Assembly: GCF_000243275.1 (NCBI RefSeq)
Contig: NZ_CM001437.1
Span: 557,480-621,479, forward strand
Direction: 5' to 3'
Source: Myroides odoratus DSM 2801
GTDB taxonomy: Bacteria; Bacteroidota; Bacteroidia; Flavobacteriales; Flavobacteriaceae
Length of the DNA stretch: 64,000 nt
Both the position numbers and the translations under genes were made by a program. Below, one piece after another: positions 50,214-60,800 of the stretch; within the stretch, counting starts at the first letter, position 1; each line of letters starts with the position of its first letter. The notes beneath the pieces are model-generated. The model made no database searches. It was not told the DNA's origin and saw nothing but the letters and a program-made list of their open reading frames with translations.

Positions 50214-51146
50214 TTAGAAGAAGCGAGGAGCCACTTTTCTTCTGTTGTTATTAAATAATTCAAACTTCATAAAGATCTCATGAGAACCCGAATGGTAGTT
50301 GGATAGCTTGCTAGTATCCGCATCATAGGTATACCCGATAAATAGACCATCAGTCACTTGGAATCCTGCCAATCCACTAACAGAGGCATCCCAACGATAC
50401 GCTGCTCCCAAGGTAAACTTGTTGTAGAACAAAAAGTTTGCCGTAACATCTACCTGCAAAGGAGATCCTGTAGCCACTTTTACTAAAGCGGCTGGTTTGA
50501 ACTGAATGTCGGGATTGATATCAAATACATAGCCCCCCATCGCGTAAAAGTGTGCTTTCTCTTTCATCACTTTATAGTCGTTGTCGTTGTAAATACTATT
50601 AGACAAAATCATAGGAGCCGACAAACCCACATAGGCTTTATCGGAATATAAATAAACCCCTGCGCCTATATTACCTGAAAATTTATTGCTGATATTGTTT
50701 TCCGCAATTGGATCTGTTCCGTCATAGATGTGTAATTTATCGTAATTCACATCCAAGAGTGATCCACTGGCTTTTAATCCAAAGGCCAATTTATAGTGGT
50801 AATTCAGATTGACCGTGTACGCTAAATCAATCGATAAGCTATTTTCGTCCATCACCCCTAAATGGTCATTCTTAAAGTGAAAGCCCATTCCCAAACCGTT
50901 ATCGGTCAAAGGTGTGGTTCCAGAGAGGTAAGCCGTTTTAGGCGCTCCCTCTAAGCCCACCCATTGGGTGCGGTATAATCCAAAGAGTTGCAAGTGATCT
51001 ACACTTCCAGCATAAGCTGGGTTGATCGTTGCGGGATTATACATGTATTGTGTGTATTGCGGATCTTGTTGAGCCAAGGCTGGATACATACTCATCAAAC
51101 CTAAACAGCTCAGCAAAACCTGCTTGATTGTGTTTTTTCTTTTCAT
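50214..51146 (-). CDS. PorP/SprF family type IX secretion membrane protein (copy 1)
   Basis: 310-residue outer-membrane barrel with signal peptide (cleaved after YPALAQ, about 26) and the signature QDPQYTQYMYNPATINPAYA. Its partner CHU_C gene ends 11 bases upstream and the PorE/SprD-like gene starts 12 bases downstream, so the three are one unit. Compared with copy 2 the mature sequences differ at roughly 40 of 290 positions, spread evenly and mostly conservative, while the signal peptides differ strongly. The C-terminus NNNRRKVAPRFF ends in Phe, as for barrel proteins. Expected job: outer-membrane partner for the type B CTD client. Confidence 0.9.
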   Translation of the reverse strand: MKRKNTIKQVLLSCLGLMSMYPALAQQDPQYTQYMYNPATINPAYAGSVDHLQLFGLYRTQWVGLEGAPKTAYLSGTTPLTDNGLGMGFHFKNDHLGVMDENSLSIDLAYTVNLNYHYKLAFGLKASGSLLDVNYDKLHIYDGTDPIAENNISNKFSGNIGAGVYLYSDKAYVGLSAPMILSNSIYNDNDYKVMKEKAHFYAMGGYVFDINPDIQFKPAALVKVATGSPLQVDVTANFLFYNKFTLGAAYRWDASVSGLAGFQVTDGLFIGYTYDADTSKLSNYHSGSHEIFMKFELFNNNRRKVAPRFF

Positions 51147-51157
51147 TGCTTCCGGTG

Positions 51158-52468
51158 TTAATTGGTTTCAAGGTGTAAATTCGCCGCCTTTTTAATCATG
51201 CGGCTTCCATTGGAATCCGTATACTCATACGTAATCACGTAGTAATACGTTCCACTGCTGAGTTTGGTTCCTTTATCTACAGTAACCTTCCCTTCGGAAT
51301 AACCCCTGAAAACATTGGTACTTCCATCCCCATGTGGGTCATACCCTCTAGTCTCATAAACGCGAGCCCCCCAACGGTTGAAGATCTCAACCTTATTGTT
51401 GGGATAGTTCTTGATGTTATCAATGATAAAGTAATCGTTTTTCCCATCTCCATCTGGAGTAACTAAGTTATAAATCACAATATCTCCGTCTAACACCCAG
51501 TCTTTATTAACTGTACCTAAAGTGAAAAAACCATAGCCTTTTACCGTACCAATTGTTGTTACTTCTTTGGTAGACATATCCACAACTCCGCCTTCATCAA
51601 CCCAAATTTGCTGTTTAGCATCCCAGCGAACAATGTGCAATTCTTCCTCTGGATTGGTTAACACATTGGCAGCTGTAGTAGATTCATCCCAAGTTAGAGT
51701 CAACAACACATCACTTTGCTCGTTGTTCCCCTTGTCGATAATCCAATATTCTTGGTCATTGATGGCCTTGATAACCCCTACCGTATTGGTACGAGCCTTG
51801 AAAAAAGCAGCATCATTATACACGTATTGACCTAAGAAAACATCGCCATCCGCTTTAGAAGCTGAAATACGAGCAGGACGATATCGCTCGCTATCGCCTA
51901 TCGGATAGATAAAAACTTCGTTTCCAATCTTTTCTACCGCACCTTGAATATGAGAGGCATCCCCCATAGACTGGGCTTTTCCGCCTTTTTTAAAGGTAAA
52001 CATCCCGTGGGAAACCTTTGTTACTGGGTTGTAGGTGGAATCAACCAAAATGATTCCATTTTGAAAATCAACCAAACCAGAGGCATCTATATTATTCTTT
52101 AAATCAAAGGCTACTTTACTCACCGGACTATCAAAAATCACATTGTAAAATGAAGCAATCTCATTCCCTGTAATTTGTTTGGCTGTTGTTGGCAGACCTT
52201 CAACCGTGAAAATGGTGTTCGAAGTGGTGCTTCCCTTAGTCAAACCATAGCCTCCATTGTTGATAAAATCGTGATAGTACATCACAGTTCCATCATTGGT
52301 AACATCTCCAGATACTTGATTTTCGAAGGTTCCTTCAAAGGAAACTAAACCTGCTGAAGATACAGAGAGGATTCCTTCGTTACTTGTCAAAGAAGGGTCT
52401 TCTTGTCCATATAGTAGTATACTACAACAATTTGCAAGTACTAGTGTATATATTATTTTCTTCATCAT
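51158..52468 (-). CDS. Secreted protein with type B T9SS CTD (CHU_C), copy 1
   Basis: 436 residues; tandem ATGs at 52468 and 52465. Signal peptide cleaved after LLYGQ (about 22). The N-terminal domain (about 28-330) is beta-rich without named domain; the C-terminal 100 residues are CHU_C/TIGR04131: VTPDGDGKNDYFIIDNIKN, KVEIFNRWGARVYETRGY, SGTYYYVITYEYTDSNGSRM. It is much smaller than SprB-like adhesins and may be an adaptor or cap subunit rather than the adhesin itself (inference). Full-length homologue of the 46512 gene. A 30-base hairpin stands between it and the 918-residue gene upstream. Confidence 0.9.
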   Translation of the reverse strand: MMKKIIYTLVLANCCSILLYGQEDPSLTSNEGILSVSSAGLVSFEGTFENQVSGDVTNDGTVMYYHDFINNGGYGLTKGSTTSNTIFTVEGLPTTAKQITGNEIASFYNVIFDSPVSKVAFDLKNNIDASGLVDFQNGIILVDSTYNPVTKVSHGMFTFKKGGKAQSMGDASHIQGAVEKIGNEVFIYPIGDSERYRPARISASKADGDVFLGQYVYNDAAFFKARTNTVGVIKAINDQEYWIIDKGNNEQSDVLLTLTWDESTTAANVLTNPEEELHIVRWDAKQQIWVDEGGVVDMSTKEVTTIGTVKGYGFFTLGTVNKDWVLDGDIVIYNLVTPDGDGKNDYFIIDNIKNYPNNKVEIFNRWGARVYETRGYDPHGDGSTNVFRGYSEGKVTVDKGTKLSSGTYYYVITYEYTDSNGSRMIKKAANLHLETN

Positions 52469-52484
52469 ATCTCTTACTTAAGTG

Positions 52485-52524
52485 AAAGGGAAGCCGAATG
52501 TTTTACAAACATTCGGGTCCCTTT
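52485..52524 (-). other. Intergenic hairpin without T-run inside the operon
   Basis: Inner stem CCGAATGTTT/AAACATTCGG (52494-52503 and 52507-52516), outer stem AAAGGGA/TCCCTTT, small internal loop. On the minus strand it is followed by CACTTAAG, not T. Likely an mRNA stability or processing element between the 918-residue gene and the CHU_C gene; partial termination is also possible. Confidence 0.65.
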
Positions 52525-52538
52525 ATTTACATTTCTTA

Positions 52539-55295
52539 CTATCTCACTACGTTTGGTTGGTGTTCCTGTGCGTAGTCAATGGCCCAGTGTACAAGGTTTA
52601 ATAAGAACCATGGATTATAGGTTGTGCCATTTTCCCCTACCATTGGTGTTCCATCCGGAGTACAATTCATTGGATAAGTTGCACTATTAGCTTGATTACT
52701 ATTTCCTGTTGCATGCCCTCCCATAAATACAGCATTATTCACCCCAACAAAACCTAAGTTTTTATGTACATAAGCAAAACTTTGACTATTATTATTATAA
52801 GCAATAGTTTCAAAATCTGAAGGTAAATTCGAAATACCGAAAGACTTGGCAGAAACTCCTCCTCTAATACCTTTACTGGCTAAAGATTGTCCTCCATATG
52901 CACCTCCAAAATAAGAATAACTATTTCCTATAATCAGTTGGCTCGCTCTTCCAGGAGATGAAACAACATTATTAACTCCTGCAAAGTCTTGTGTAGAAAT
53001 ACCACCATATCCTAATTGATTGAAAAATTTACTCATCTGATTGGACAAACTTTCACCATACATCAATACTCCATTTCTATTCTTTACATAATCTGCTAAA
53101 TCCGTTAACTGTGCATCTTGTTTTGTAAAAGCAGCACTATTTAATCCACCAATAAATACCATATCAGCTTGGTCTAATTTAGCTCTAAAAGTAGCAGCAT
53201 AAGCTGTATTTGCCATATCTTCGAAAGTATTAACATAATCAGCCGATTGAGGATTACTAATTCCGATAATGTCAAGTTTATCGATTCGAACAACTCCATT
53301 CCATCCAAAATTCTCTAAGGTACGTACCAATCGAGGGCCTCCAGCAAAAGACCATCCTTGCGAAGGACTTCTGTTTGTTCCTCCTGGGTGCCAAGATTCA
53401 CTGCTTCCTCCAATAGAATACATTTTCATTGCACGATATACAAAATCCACATTAATACGTGCTGGAGTACTTTGCACAACTTCACTATTCCCTGTTAAAG
53501 TATAAAGGGAAATTGATTTAGGTAAATCTCTTTCTGAATTTCCATAAGCTTTCAACGAAATTTCTTTTGTTCCCCTAGCTACATCACTATCTTCAATAAT
53601 TCCTTGACCATAGAAATAAACGCCGTTAAACGTATTCGTTCTAATTTCATATTCACCTGGAGCTTGCGGAACAAGTGTTACAAGAAGCTTAAATTGTTCA
53701 CTTCCATTATCAGGCATCTTTGTACGTGGCGTAATAAAAGGAGTACCTCCTTGACTCACAGATCGATGCATACTGAAGAGTCTTACATTTCTCATTTCGT
53801 AATTCACTGGTGCTCCAAATACAGGAATATCATAATCACATCCATTGACAATACTTTCTTCAATTGGATAACTTTGATCATATTCATGGGCTCCTTTTGA
53901 AACCAATTTTAGTTTCACAATTAGTCCTTTATTTCCTACTGTAGGTTTTCCTGTACCGCGTTTAGGCGTTAAGACTACATTTTGGATATCATCTCTTAAG
54001 TTGTTAAATACAAAATCAGTTTGTCCTGAAGTAAATTCAATTTTTTCTGTTTGGTGTCCATACCCTGAACCTGTAACTTCAATTGTTCCAATTAGTTCTC
54101 CACGTCCTGGAGCAACTACTTTTAATGGGACATGAATTTTATTTGCATCTGTTAGCACCGTATTATATTCAAACTCTCCTGAATGTGAGATTCGATTATT
54201 TGGATCATTACACAAGAAATTAGCATGTAAAGGTTCTATTTTTACACTATAAGGAAATGACACTGCTGAGTGTCCTAATTCCACCTGAACGTGAGAATTA
54301 GTAAAAAAATCTAATGGTGTATTACGTGGAACAACAGGTGCTCCTTCTCCTCTAAGTATAACTTTCGCTGTTCTTGCAGCAATCTCTGCATTGGTTAGTC
54401 GATGTGTTCCTGAGAAGCGAATTCCATTATTATCTGAGGTAGTAATCTCAACGATTCCACCCATTGTAATATTTTTAATGGTAGCCTCTAAATTCCCACT
54501 TCTTGCATTTGTTAAATCTACTCTAGTATAGAATTTACCCTCCGTGTCAATCCTACTAATTTCATATTTTAGCGATTCTTTCTCTACAAAGTTGTAAGCA
54601 ACACAAGTGGCTTCTTTTCCATTTAGGATGAATTTAATGATATCCCCTTGACTTGTAGGAGCACCATTTGCGTTTCTTGTATATCCTTTAATTGGAGTAC
54701 CTGAACCTCTTAGTACGATATGATAGTTTCCAGCATCGGGAAAAATACCTGAGCCTTCAAATGCATATCCGTTAGCATCACTTCCATTGAAAGCTGTTGC
54801 CTCTACCTTATAAGTTCCAGGTGTAGAAACACTTACTTCAAGAAAAATAACATTGGCTCTTTCTTTTAGAAATACACCTTCAAAATAGTTCCCTTCAATT
54901 TGAATTTTTGAACATTGGCTATTTTGAATGACAAAAGTTGCAGGTTCGATTTCCCCACATAGGTTTAACCATCTATCACGAGTTGCGTTATAAAACTCCA
55001 TGCAATCAATGGTTGTATTATAGATCATTAATCCTTGCTGTAAATCAGCTTTGGGAATATTTCTTCGTTCTTCTGTAGTTAATTTAGGAAGTAAAAATCC
55101 TCGTTCTACTGAACTCAAGTCCAAAATACTAAAAGGTAACATATCACTGGTAGGGGAACTGACGGAGTTATCTTCCAGTTTCATTCCTCTATTATCTGCT
55201 AGATTTTGTGCATTAATTGTAGTTACACTAAAAAAGACAGCTAGTAATACATAATACAATACGTTATATTGTTTCATTTCAAAATTCATATGCAT
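52539..55295 (-). CDS. Large secreted beta-rich protein with ThuA-like C-terminal domain (paralogue A)
   Basis: 918 residues; ATG at 55295, but ATG 55277 (MKQYNVLYYVLLAVFF) would give a cleaner signal peptide cleaved after TINAQ. Residues about 45-115 carry the Bacteroidota fibre-type N-terminal block SSVERGFLLPKLTTEERRNI, GLMIYNTTIDCMEFYNATRD, WLNLCGE. Four beta-sandwich modules of about 110 residues follow (pattern G-Y-x-V-x-A...NG-x-F-x-G-x-G-x-F...L-x-G-x-G-x-P). The last 290 residues look Rossmann-like (VFIGGLNSAAF, YVKNRNGVLMYGES) like ThuA/GATase-1-type domains, without a visible catalytic triad. No T9SS CTD. Paralogue of the 55354 gene. Confidence 0.8.
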   Translation of the reverse strand: MHMNFEMKQYNVLYYVLLAVFFSVTTINAQNLADNRGMKLEDNSVSSPTSDMLPFSILDLSSVERGFLLPKLTTEERRNIPKADLQQGLMIYNTTIDCMEFYNATRDRWLNLCGEIEPATFVIQNSQCSKIQIEGNYFEGVFLKERANVIFLEVSVSTPGTYKVEATAFNGSDANGYAFEGSGIFPDAGNYHIVLRGSGTPIKGYTRNANGAPTSQGDIIKFILNGKEATCVAYNFVEKESLKYEISRIDTEGKFYTRVDLTNARSGNLEATIKNITMGGIVEITTSDNNGIRFSGTHRLTNAEIAARTAKVILRGEGAPVVPRNTPLDFFTNSHVQVELGHSAVSFPYSVKIEPLHANFLCNDPNNRISHSGEFEYNTVLTDANKIHVPLKVVAPGRGELIGTIEVTGSGYGHQTEKIEFTSGQTDFVFNNLRDDIQNVVLTPKRGTGKPTVGNKGLIVKLKLVSKGAHEYDQSYPIEESIVNGCDYDIPVFGAPVNYEMRNVRLFSMHRSVSQGGTPFITPRTKMPDNGSEQFKLLVTLVPQAPGEYEIRTNTFNGVYFYGQGIIEDSDVARGTKEISLKAYGNSERDLPKSISLYTLTGNSEVVQSTPARINVDFVYRAMKMYSIGGSSESWHPGGTNRSPSQGWSFAGGPRLVRTLENFGWNGVVRIDKLDIIGISNPQSADYVNTFEDMANTAYAATFRAKLDQADMVFIGGLNSAAFTKQDAQLTDLADYVKNRNGVLMYGESLSNQMSKFFNQLGYGGISTQDFAGVNNVVSSPGRASQLIIGNSYSYFGGAYGGQSLASKGIRGGVSAKSFGISNLPSDFETIAYNNNSQSFAYVHKNLGFVGVNNAVFMGGHATGNSNQANSATYPMNCTPDGTPMVGENGTTYNPWFLLNLVHWAIDYAQEHQPNVVR

Positions 55296-55309
55296 TCTTT
55301 TTTTTATTT

Positions 55310-55344
55310 AAGAAGCTGGAACATATCAGAAGTTCCAGCTTCTT
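55310..55344 (-). other. Intergenic hairpin between the two paralogues
   Basis: AAGAAGCTGGAAC (55310-55322) and GTTCCAGCTTCTT (55332-55344), perfect 13-bp stem, 9-base loop. In the sense (minus) direction it is followed by AAATAAAAA, so it is not a sense terminator; on the plus strand it has TTTTTAATT and could stop antisense transcription. Confidence 0.65.
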
Positions 55345-55353
55345 TTTAATTAA

Positions 55354-57846
55354 TTAGTGTCTATTTTCTTTCACATATTCAATAGCCCAAGCCATTAGAT
55401 TCGCATATAGCACAGCATTATAAACCGTTGTACCTTGATAATATGGTTTTCCTACTGGCGTTCCATCTGCTAAATATCTTGAAGGCCAAACATTTGTACT
55501 TGTGTTTGTTGCAGTTCCTACAAACCATCCACCATCTCCTACAAACACATAACCTAAATCTTTGTGTTTCAATGCCCAAACAGATGAAGCATCATTTTGT
55601 TTGGTAATTAAAGGCACTATACTACTTGGTAAATTGCTATAGTACCATCCATTAGTAGCATCATTACCTAAATATTTACCACTTAGGTTTCCAAATGGTC
55701 CATTAATAATAGGATCATTATTTGCACTACTTAATACTGGGTTCAACATTGTAAATCGGTTATTATATGTAATCCCCGTAGTATGCGTTAAAGCTTCAAT
55801 AAAGCTCTTTGTTGTTGTATGTACAGTATTCTCATCACTGGTGATCAATACTCCTTTTTTATTTTCAACAAAATCTAATAATACTCGATTTGTATCATCA
55901 TTAGCATTATATCCAATTACATTTACGATAATATCAACTTGATTTGATTCAATAAAATTGCTTAGGTTTTGGCCCTGATATCCTGTATCTACAATTCGAA
56001 TATTATTTACTTTGACTTTTCCATTTGGTCCAAAATTCACTCTACTATTTAAAATAGCTCCACCCGCATAAGTATTGGATGTAGAAGGTCCATAACTATT
56101 AGAACCTAAACGCAATACTACAATATCTCTAAAGCGAACATCTACCCTAGCCGAACATGTTGTTGTACCTGCTTGACTATTGGTTGTAATGGTATAATTT
56201 AAATTTCCTCCTTCTGTATATCTACCTGATGGGAACAAGCGAATTGTTTGTTGTCCTTGTCCAGTAAATGTACCAGAAGCGCTAAAACTAACTCCATTTA
56301 CTTCATTCGTTGTAATCGAATAAGGCCCTGGATAATCTACATTCACTTGAAGCTCAATAAAATTATTAGCCCCTAAATTTGAATCCACTAAATATGATCC
56401 ATTTACACGAACCGTATGACATAAAACACTATAGCGGATTGGTTGAACCTCTACTGTAATTTCTGGGAATGTTGTACAAATCGCTGATGTTCCAGGAGTT
56501 AAATCTGTAAATTTAATCGCTGTTGTTCCTTTTGGAATTCTAACATCTTCTGGGTAGAGTGTTACATATTGGATGTCATTTCTATTTGGATTAAAGGCTA
56601 AATTCACATTGTTCGCTTTAAAGCTCACTGGTGTTGTTGCATTTCCAACTACAAAAGCTCCTTTCAATTCAATTGAAGTTGTTCCTGGTGCTAATACTTT
56701 CACTGGAATTAAAATTGAATTTGCTTGCGTTAATTTTGTATCCTCTTGGTAACTTCCTCTAATCTCAATTTTATTATTGGTATCATCACATACTAATTCA
56801 AAAGCAACTGGTTTTACATGTACCATAACACTTACATTAGTAGCACTTGAATTACTCACTGAATTTGTAGTAAAAGTAAACCTGTTAGGATTTGAAACTG
56901 GTGTAGAATTTATTGGTGTTCCTTGTCCAACAATTTCTATCCTTTGTATACCCTCTGTTGTAAATTCACCTGAACCTGCAAACGACATTCCGTTTACTGT
57001 ATTTGTAGACTGAATTCTCCAAAAACCAGGTGTGGTTACATTGACATTTAATTCTACCTTATTATCATTCGCATTTAAAGGAACTCCAATATACCCATTC
57101 CATGATGTGGTAATATTTTGTCCTTCAACAATTTTAAAGTTAAGCTCTGAAGGTCTTACTGTGATGCGTGTATTAGTACAACTCGTACTTACTTTTCCAT
57201 TAATAGAAAAGGTTAATACATCTCCTCCTCCTGCTCCATCATTTCCCGCTAAAGGTGTTCCTAAACCTTCAAGCGCTACTGTATATACACCTGGAGCATT
57301 AAAGGTTCCACTTTTGCTAAAAGAATATCCATTTTCTGGCGTAGGTGTTGCTGTAACATGGTACGAACCAGCTTCCTGTACATTCAATTGGATATACAAA
57401 ATATCTGTGTCTCTTAAGAATTTTCCTTGTTCTAAGTAATTCTTACCAGAAGCACTTAAAACAATTCGACTACAATCTGTAACATCTACAATTGCAGGTG
57501 GTAAAGTACCACATAAACTCAACCAACGGTTTCCTTCTCTACTCCAATAGTTGATACAGTCTGTATCTTTATTGTAAATTACTAAACCATTTCCACGTTC
57601 AACATCAGAAATACTAATCGCATTTCTTTCTGCCGTTGTCATACGAGGGAGTAAAAATCCCTTCGTAGAACTCTCTAATTCTAATAGTGTTGCAGGCGCT
57701 GCCGTCTGATCACTATTAGCTACCGAACCATCCTTAATCTTTGTTGTATGAAGATTAGTTTGTCCGAATACGGTAGCTATATTAAAAAATACAGCTACCA
57801 TTATCCATACTATATATTGAATAGATTTCAAATTTAATTTTTTCAT
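55354..57846 (-). CDS. Large secreted beta-rich protein with ThuA-like C-terminal domain (paralogue B)
   Basis: 830 residues from ATG 57846 (the codon before it is TTG). Signal peptide cleaved after ATVFGQ (about 29). Residues about 45-115 hold the block LELESSTKGFLLPRMTTAER, GLVIYNKDTDCINYWSREG, WLSLCGT. Four modules of about 110 residues follow with the repeated pattern NG-x-x-F-x-x-S/G-G-x-F...G-x-G/S (e.g. NGMSFAGSGEFTTEGIQRIE). The final 260 residues parallel paralogue A (DIIVNVIGYNANDD, FVENKKGVLITSDENT, VYNAVLYANLMAWAIEYV). Starts 26 bases after the giant gene. No type A or B CTD. Function unknown; a fibre subunit or enzyme at the surface are options. Confidence 0.82.
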   Translation of the reverse strand: MKKLNLKSIQYIVWIMVAVFFNIATVFGQTNLHTTKIKDGSVANSDQTAAPATLLELESSTKGFLLPRMTTAERNAISISDVERGNGLVIYNKDTDCINYWSREGNRWLSLCGTLPPAIVDVTDCSRIVLSASGKNYLEQGKFLRDTDILYIQLNVQEAGSYHVTATPTPENGYSFSKSGTFNAPGVYTVALEGLGTPLAGNDGAGGGDVLTFSINGKVSTSCTNTRITVRPSELNFKIVEGQNITTSWNGYIGVPLNANDNKVELNVNVTTPGFWRIQSTNTVNGMSFAGSGEFTTEGIQRIEIVGQGTPINSTPVSNPNRFTFTTNSVSNSSATNVSVMVHVKPVAFELVCDDTNNKIEIRGSYQEDTKLTQANSILIPVKVLAPGTTSIELKGAFVVGNATTPVSFKANNVNLAFNPNRNDIQYVTLYPEDVRIPKGTTAIKFTDLTPGTSAICTTFPEITVEVQPIRYSVLCHTVRVNGSYLVDSNLGANNFIELQVNVDYPGPYSITTNEVNGVSFSASGTFTGQGQQTIRLFPSGRYTEGGNLNYTITTNSQAGTTTCSARVDVRFRDIVVLRLGSNSYGPSTSNTYAGGAILNSRVNFGPNGKVKVNNIRIVDTGYQGQNLSNFIESNQVDIIVNVIGYNANDDTNRVLLDFVENKKGVLITSDENTVHTTTKSFIEALTHTTGITYNNRFTMLNPVLSSANNDPIINGPFGNLSGKYLGNDATNGWYYSNLPSSIVPLITKQNDASSVWALKHKDLGYVFVGDGGWFVGTATNTSTNVWPSRYLADGTPVGKPYYQGTTVYNAVLYANLMAWAIEYVKENRH

Positions 57847-57875
57847 CAATAAACTATTTTGACTTATACAATTGA

Positions 57876-60800
57876 TTATTTTAAAAGCGCTTCAATTGCT
57901 TCTAAACGCTCCGTTAAATCTCTCACCTCATTTTTCAATACTTGAATTTCATCTGCTTTTTGATCTAACTCCTTCTTCTGTTCAATTACGTGTAAGAAAA
58001 GCTCTTCTGTCTTTTCTAATAGTTGAATCGATAATTCAGATACGTTAAATGAATAACCTGTTTCTGTTTTCTCCAATTCACTAATTGGTGTAATTCCAGG
58101 TAAATGTCTGTTTGATTTAATGTAACTATCCACGGTAGATAAATCATTAAATGTATAGTCATACTTCAATGATGAATACCCATCAAAATAATTTTCAAAC
58201 ACATAATCCGCATAGTAGCTATTCGTTGCTGTAATACTACCATTTACACGTAATCTTTCATTTGGCGCGGTAGATTTTGTTTTATAACCAATTCCTACCC
58301 AACCCATTGTATAAATATCTTGATCGTTTTTCGTTGCTTGAACATCACTTCCTGTATACCAAGGTTCTTGTACAAGATCATTAAGAGAAATAATTGTAGT
58401 GTTCTTCTCCTCATCCGTATAAATCAACTCACGCGTATCAAGCTTAACATCTAAGTGTGTTAATGTTTCTGAACTATCAAAGATGTCTGTAATATAAATT
58501 GGACTCTTCGATCTTTCTTCGTTTTCATATACTAAAGCCTTTCCTAAACCTGCGTAATTATCCTCTAATGAAAGTGAAGTAACCGTTTCTAAATTGTTGC
58601 TTCCTGTTGGACCAAACAAATCAGTTCCTTTGATTTCAACATTTTCATCTGCCTCATTATTATACACGAATTTCGTTCCTTCATATTCTCTTGAAGGAAA
58701 TTCTCCTTCTCTTTCTATTTCTTCGTGTACTTCTAAATCTCCATCGATATAAACATATACTGGATATTTTACAGCTTTCAATGTTGTTTTCGTCTCTTTA
58801 CTCTTAATCTCTTCTGTTAGGTTAAAAGCATCAGCAGACGTTTTGATAATGATATCTCCAATCGAATCTCTTACTACAGAAACATCTCCTGTTGTTGTTG
58901 AAATAAACTGTTCTAATAAGTTTTTCACACTATTATCATTTAGAATTTTATCAAAGTCTGTGATAATATCTTGTGTTACTTGGATTACAACATCATCATG
59001 ATTCCCTGTTTCATCTACAAAATAGTATTCAGTGAAACCTGCTGCATCTGCTCCTTTTTCCATTGCAGTTAACGTTTCTGCAAATTCAACTGTAGCAAGA
59101 TCTTTACCATTATTGAACGTAAATCCAGCTTTCACAGCTTCTGCATTCACAGCTCCATCTGTTAATTTTACTGATGCTGTTGCTGAATTACCTTTTATGA
59201 TTGTTTTAAACTCATTACTATCACCTAACTTGGTGATAAACTCTTGGTTTTCAACCAAATTCGTTACAAAAACATCATTATTTGCAATGATTTTTCCTAA
59301 ATCATCAATTGTAACTGAGAAACTTGCTCCTTCTGTATCCGTGATTACTAAAATATTTTTAGTCTCATCTATCACAAATGTTGCAATTTTTGTATTTCCT
59401 AAAGCATCCCAGCTAATAACTACAGGTTGCTTGTTTTCATCATAGTAGAAGAAATTATTGTTTACAGTATCATATCCAACATTACCATAAGTATCCTTTA
59501 ATTCATCGATGATATTTTTAATGAACTCGTTGTTTTCTGTAATGTGATTAATAAAATCAATGTTATCTCCCAACTTGGTAATAAACTCCTGGTTTTCAAC
59601 CAACTCAGTCACAAACTTCGTATTCTTAGCAATCTCTTCTACATTTAAAGCAACTGTATTGTCTTCAGAATCCGTGATGATCAACTGATCATTAAGCAAC
59701 TCAAAACGAACGTTGGTTGTATTAATCGATGACCAATCTACAGGTTGCTGATCACCATCACCATCAATGTAATAGAACTTATTATCTGTAGTGTTGTAGT
59801 ATACGTTTCCGTATTCTCCTTCTAACTTATTAATGATTTGTTTAATAAACTCATTGTTCTCTGTAAGGTGATTCGTAAATGCTACACTATCTCCTAACTT
59901 AGTGATAAACTCTTGGTTTTCAACCAAATTCGTTACAAACACATCATTATTCGCGATGATTTTTCCTAAATCATTAATTGCAACTGAAAAACTTGCTCCT
60001 TCTGTATCCGTGATTACCAAAGTATCAGTAGCCTCATCTACTGCAAATGTTGCAATTTTTGTATTTCCTAAAGCATCCCAGCTAATAACTACAGGTTGCT
60101 TGTTTTCATCATAGTAGAAGAAATTATTGTTTACAGTATCATATCCAACATTACCATAAGTATCCTTTAATTCATCGATGATATTTTTAATGAACTCGTT
60201 GTTTTCTGTAATGTGATTAATAAAATCAATGTTATCTCCCAACTTGGTAATAAACTCCTGGTTTTCAACTAACTCAGTTACAAACTTCGTATTCTTAGCA
60301 ATCTCTTCTACATTTAAAGCAACTGTATTGTCTTCAGAATCCGTGATGATCAACTGATCATTAAGCAACTCAAAACGAACGTTAGTTGTATTAATTGATG
60401 ACCAATCTACAGGTTGTTGATCGCCATCACCATCAATATAATAGAATGTATTATCTGTAGTGTTGTAGTATACGTTTCCGTATTCTCCTTCTAACTTATT
60501 AATGATTTTTTTAATGAACTCATTGTTCTCAGTAAGGTGATTCGTAAATGCTACGCTATCTCCTAACTTGGTAATAAACTCTTGGTTTTCAACCAAATTC
60601 GTTACAAACACATCATTATTTGCAATGATTTTTCCTAAATCATCAATTGCAACAGCAAAACTAGCTCCTTCTGTATCCGTGATTACCAAAGTATCAGTAG
60701 CCTCATCTACTGCAAATGTTGCAATTTTTGTATTTCCTAAAGCATCCCAGCTAATAACTATAGGTTGCTTGTTTTCATCATAGTAGAAGAAATTATTGTT

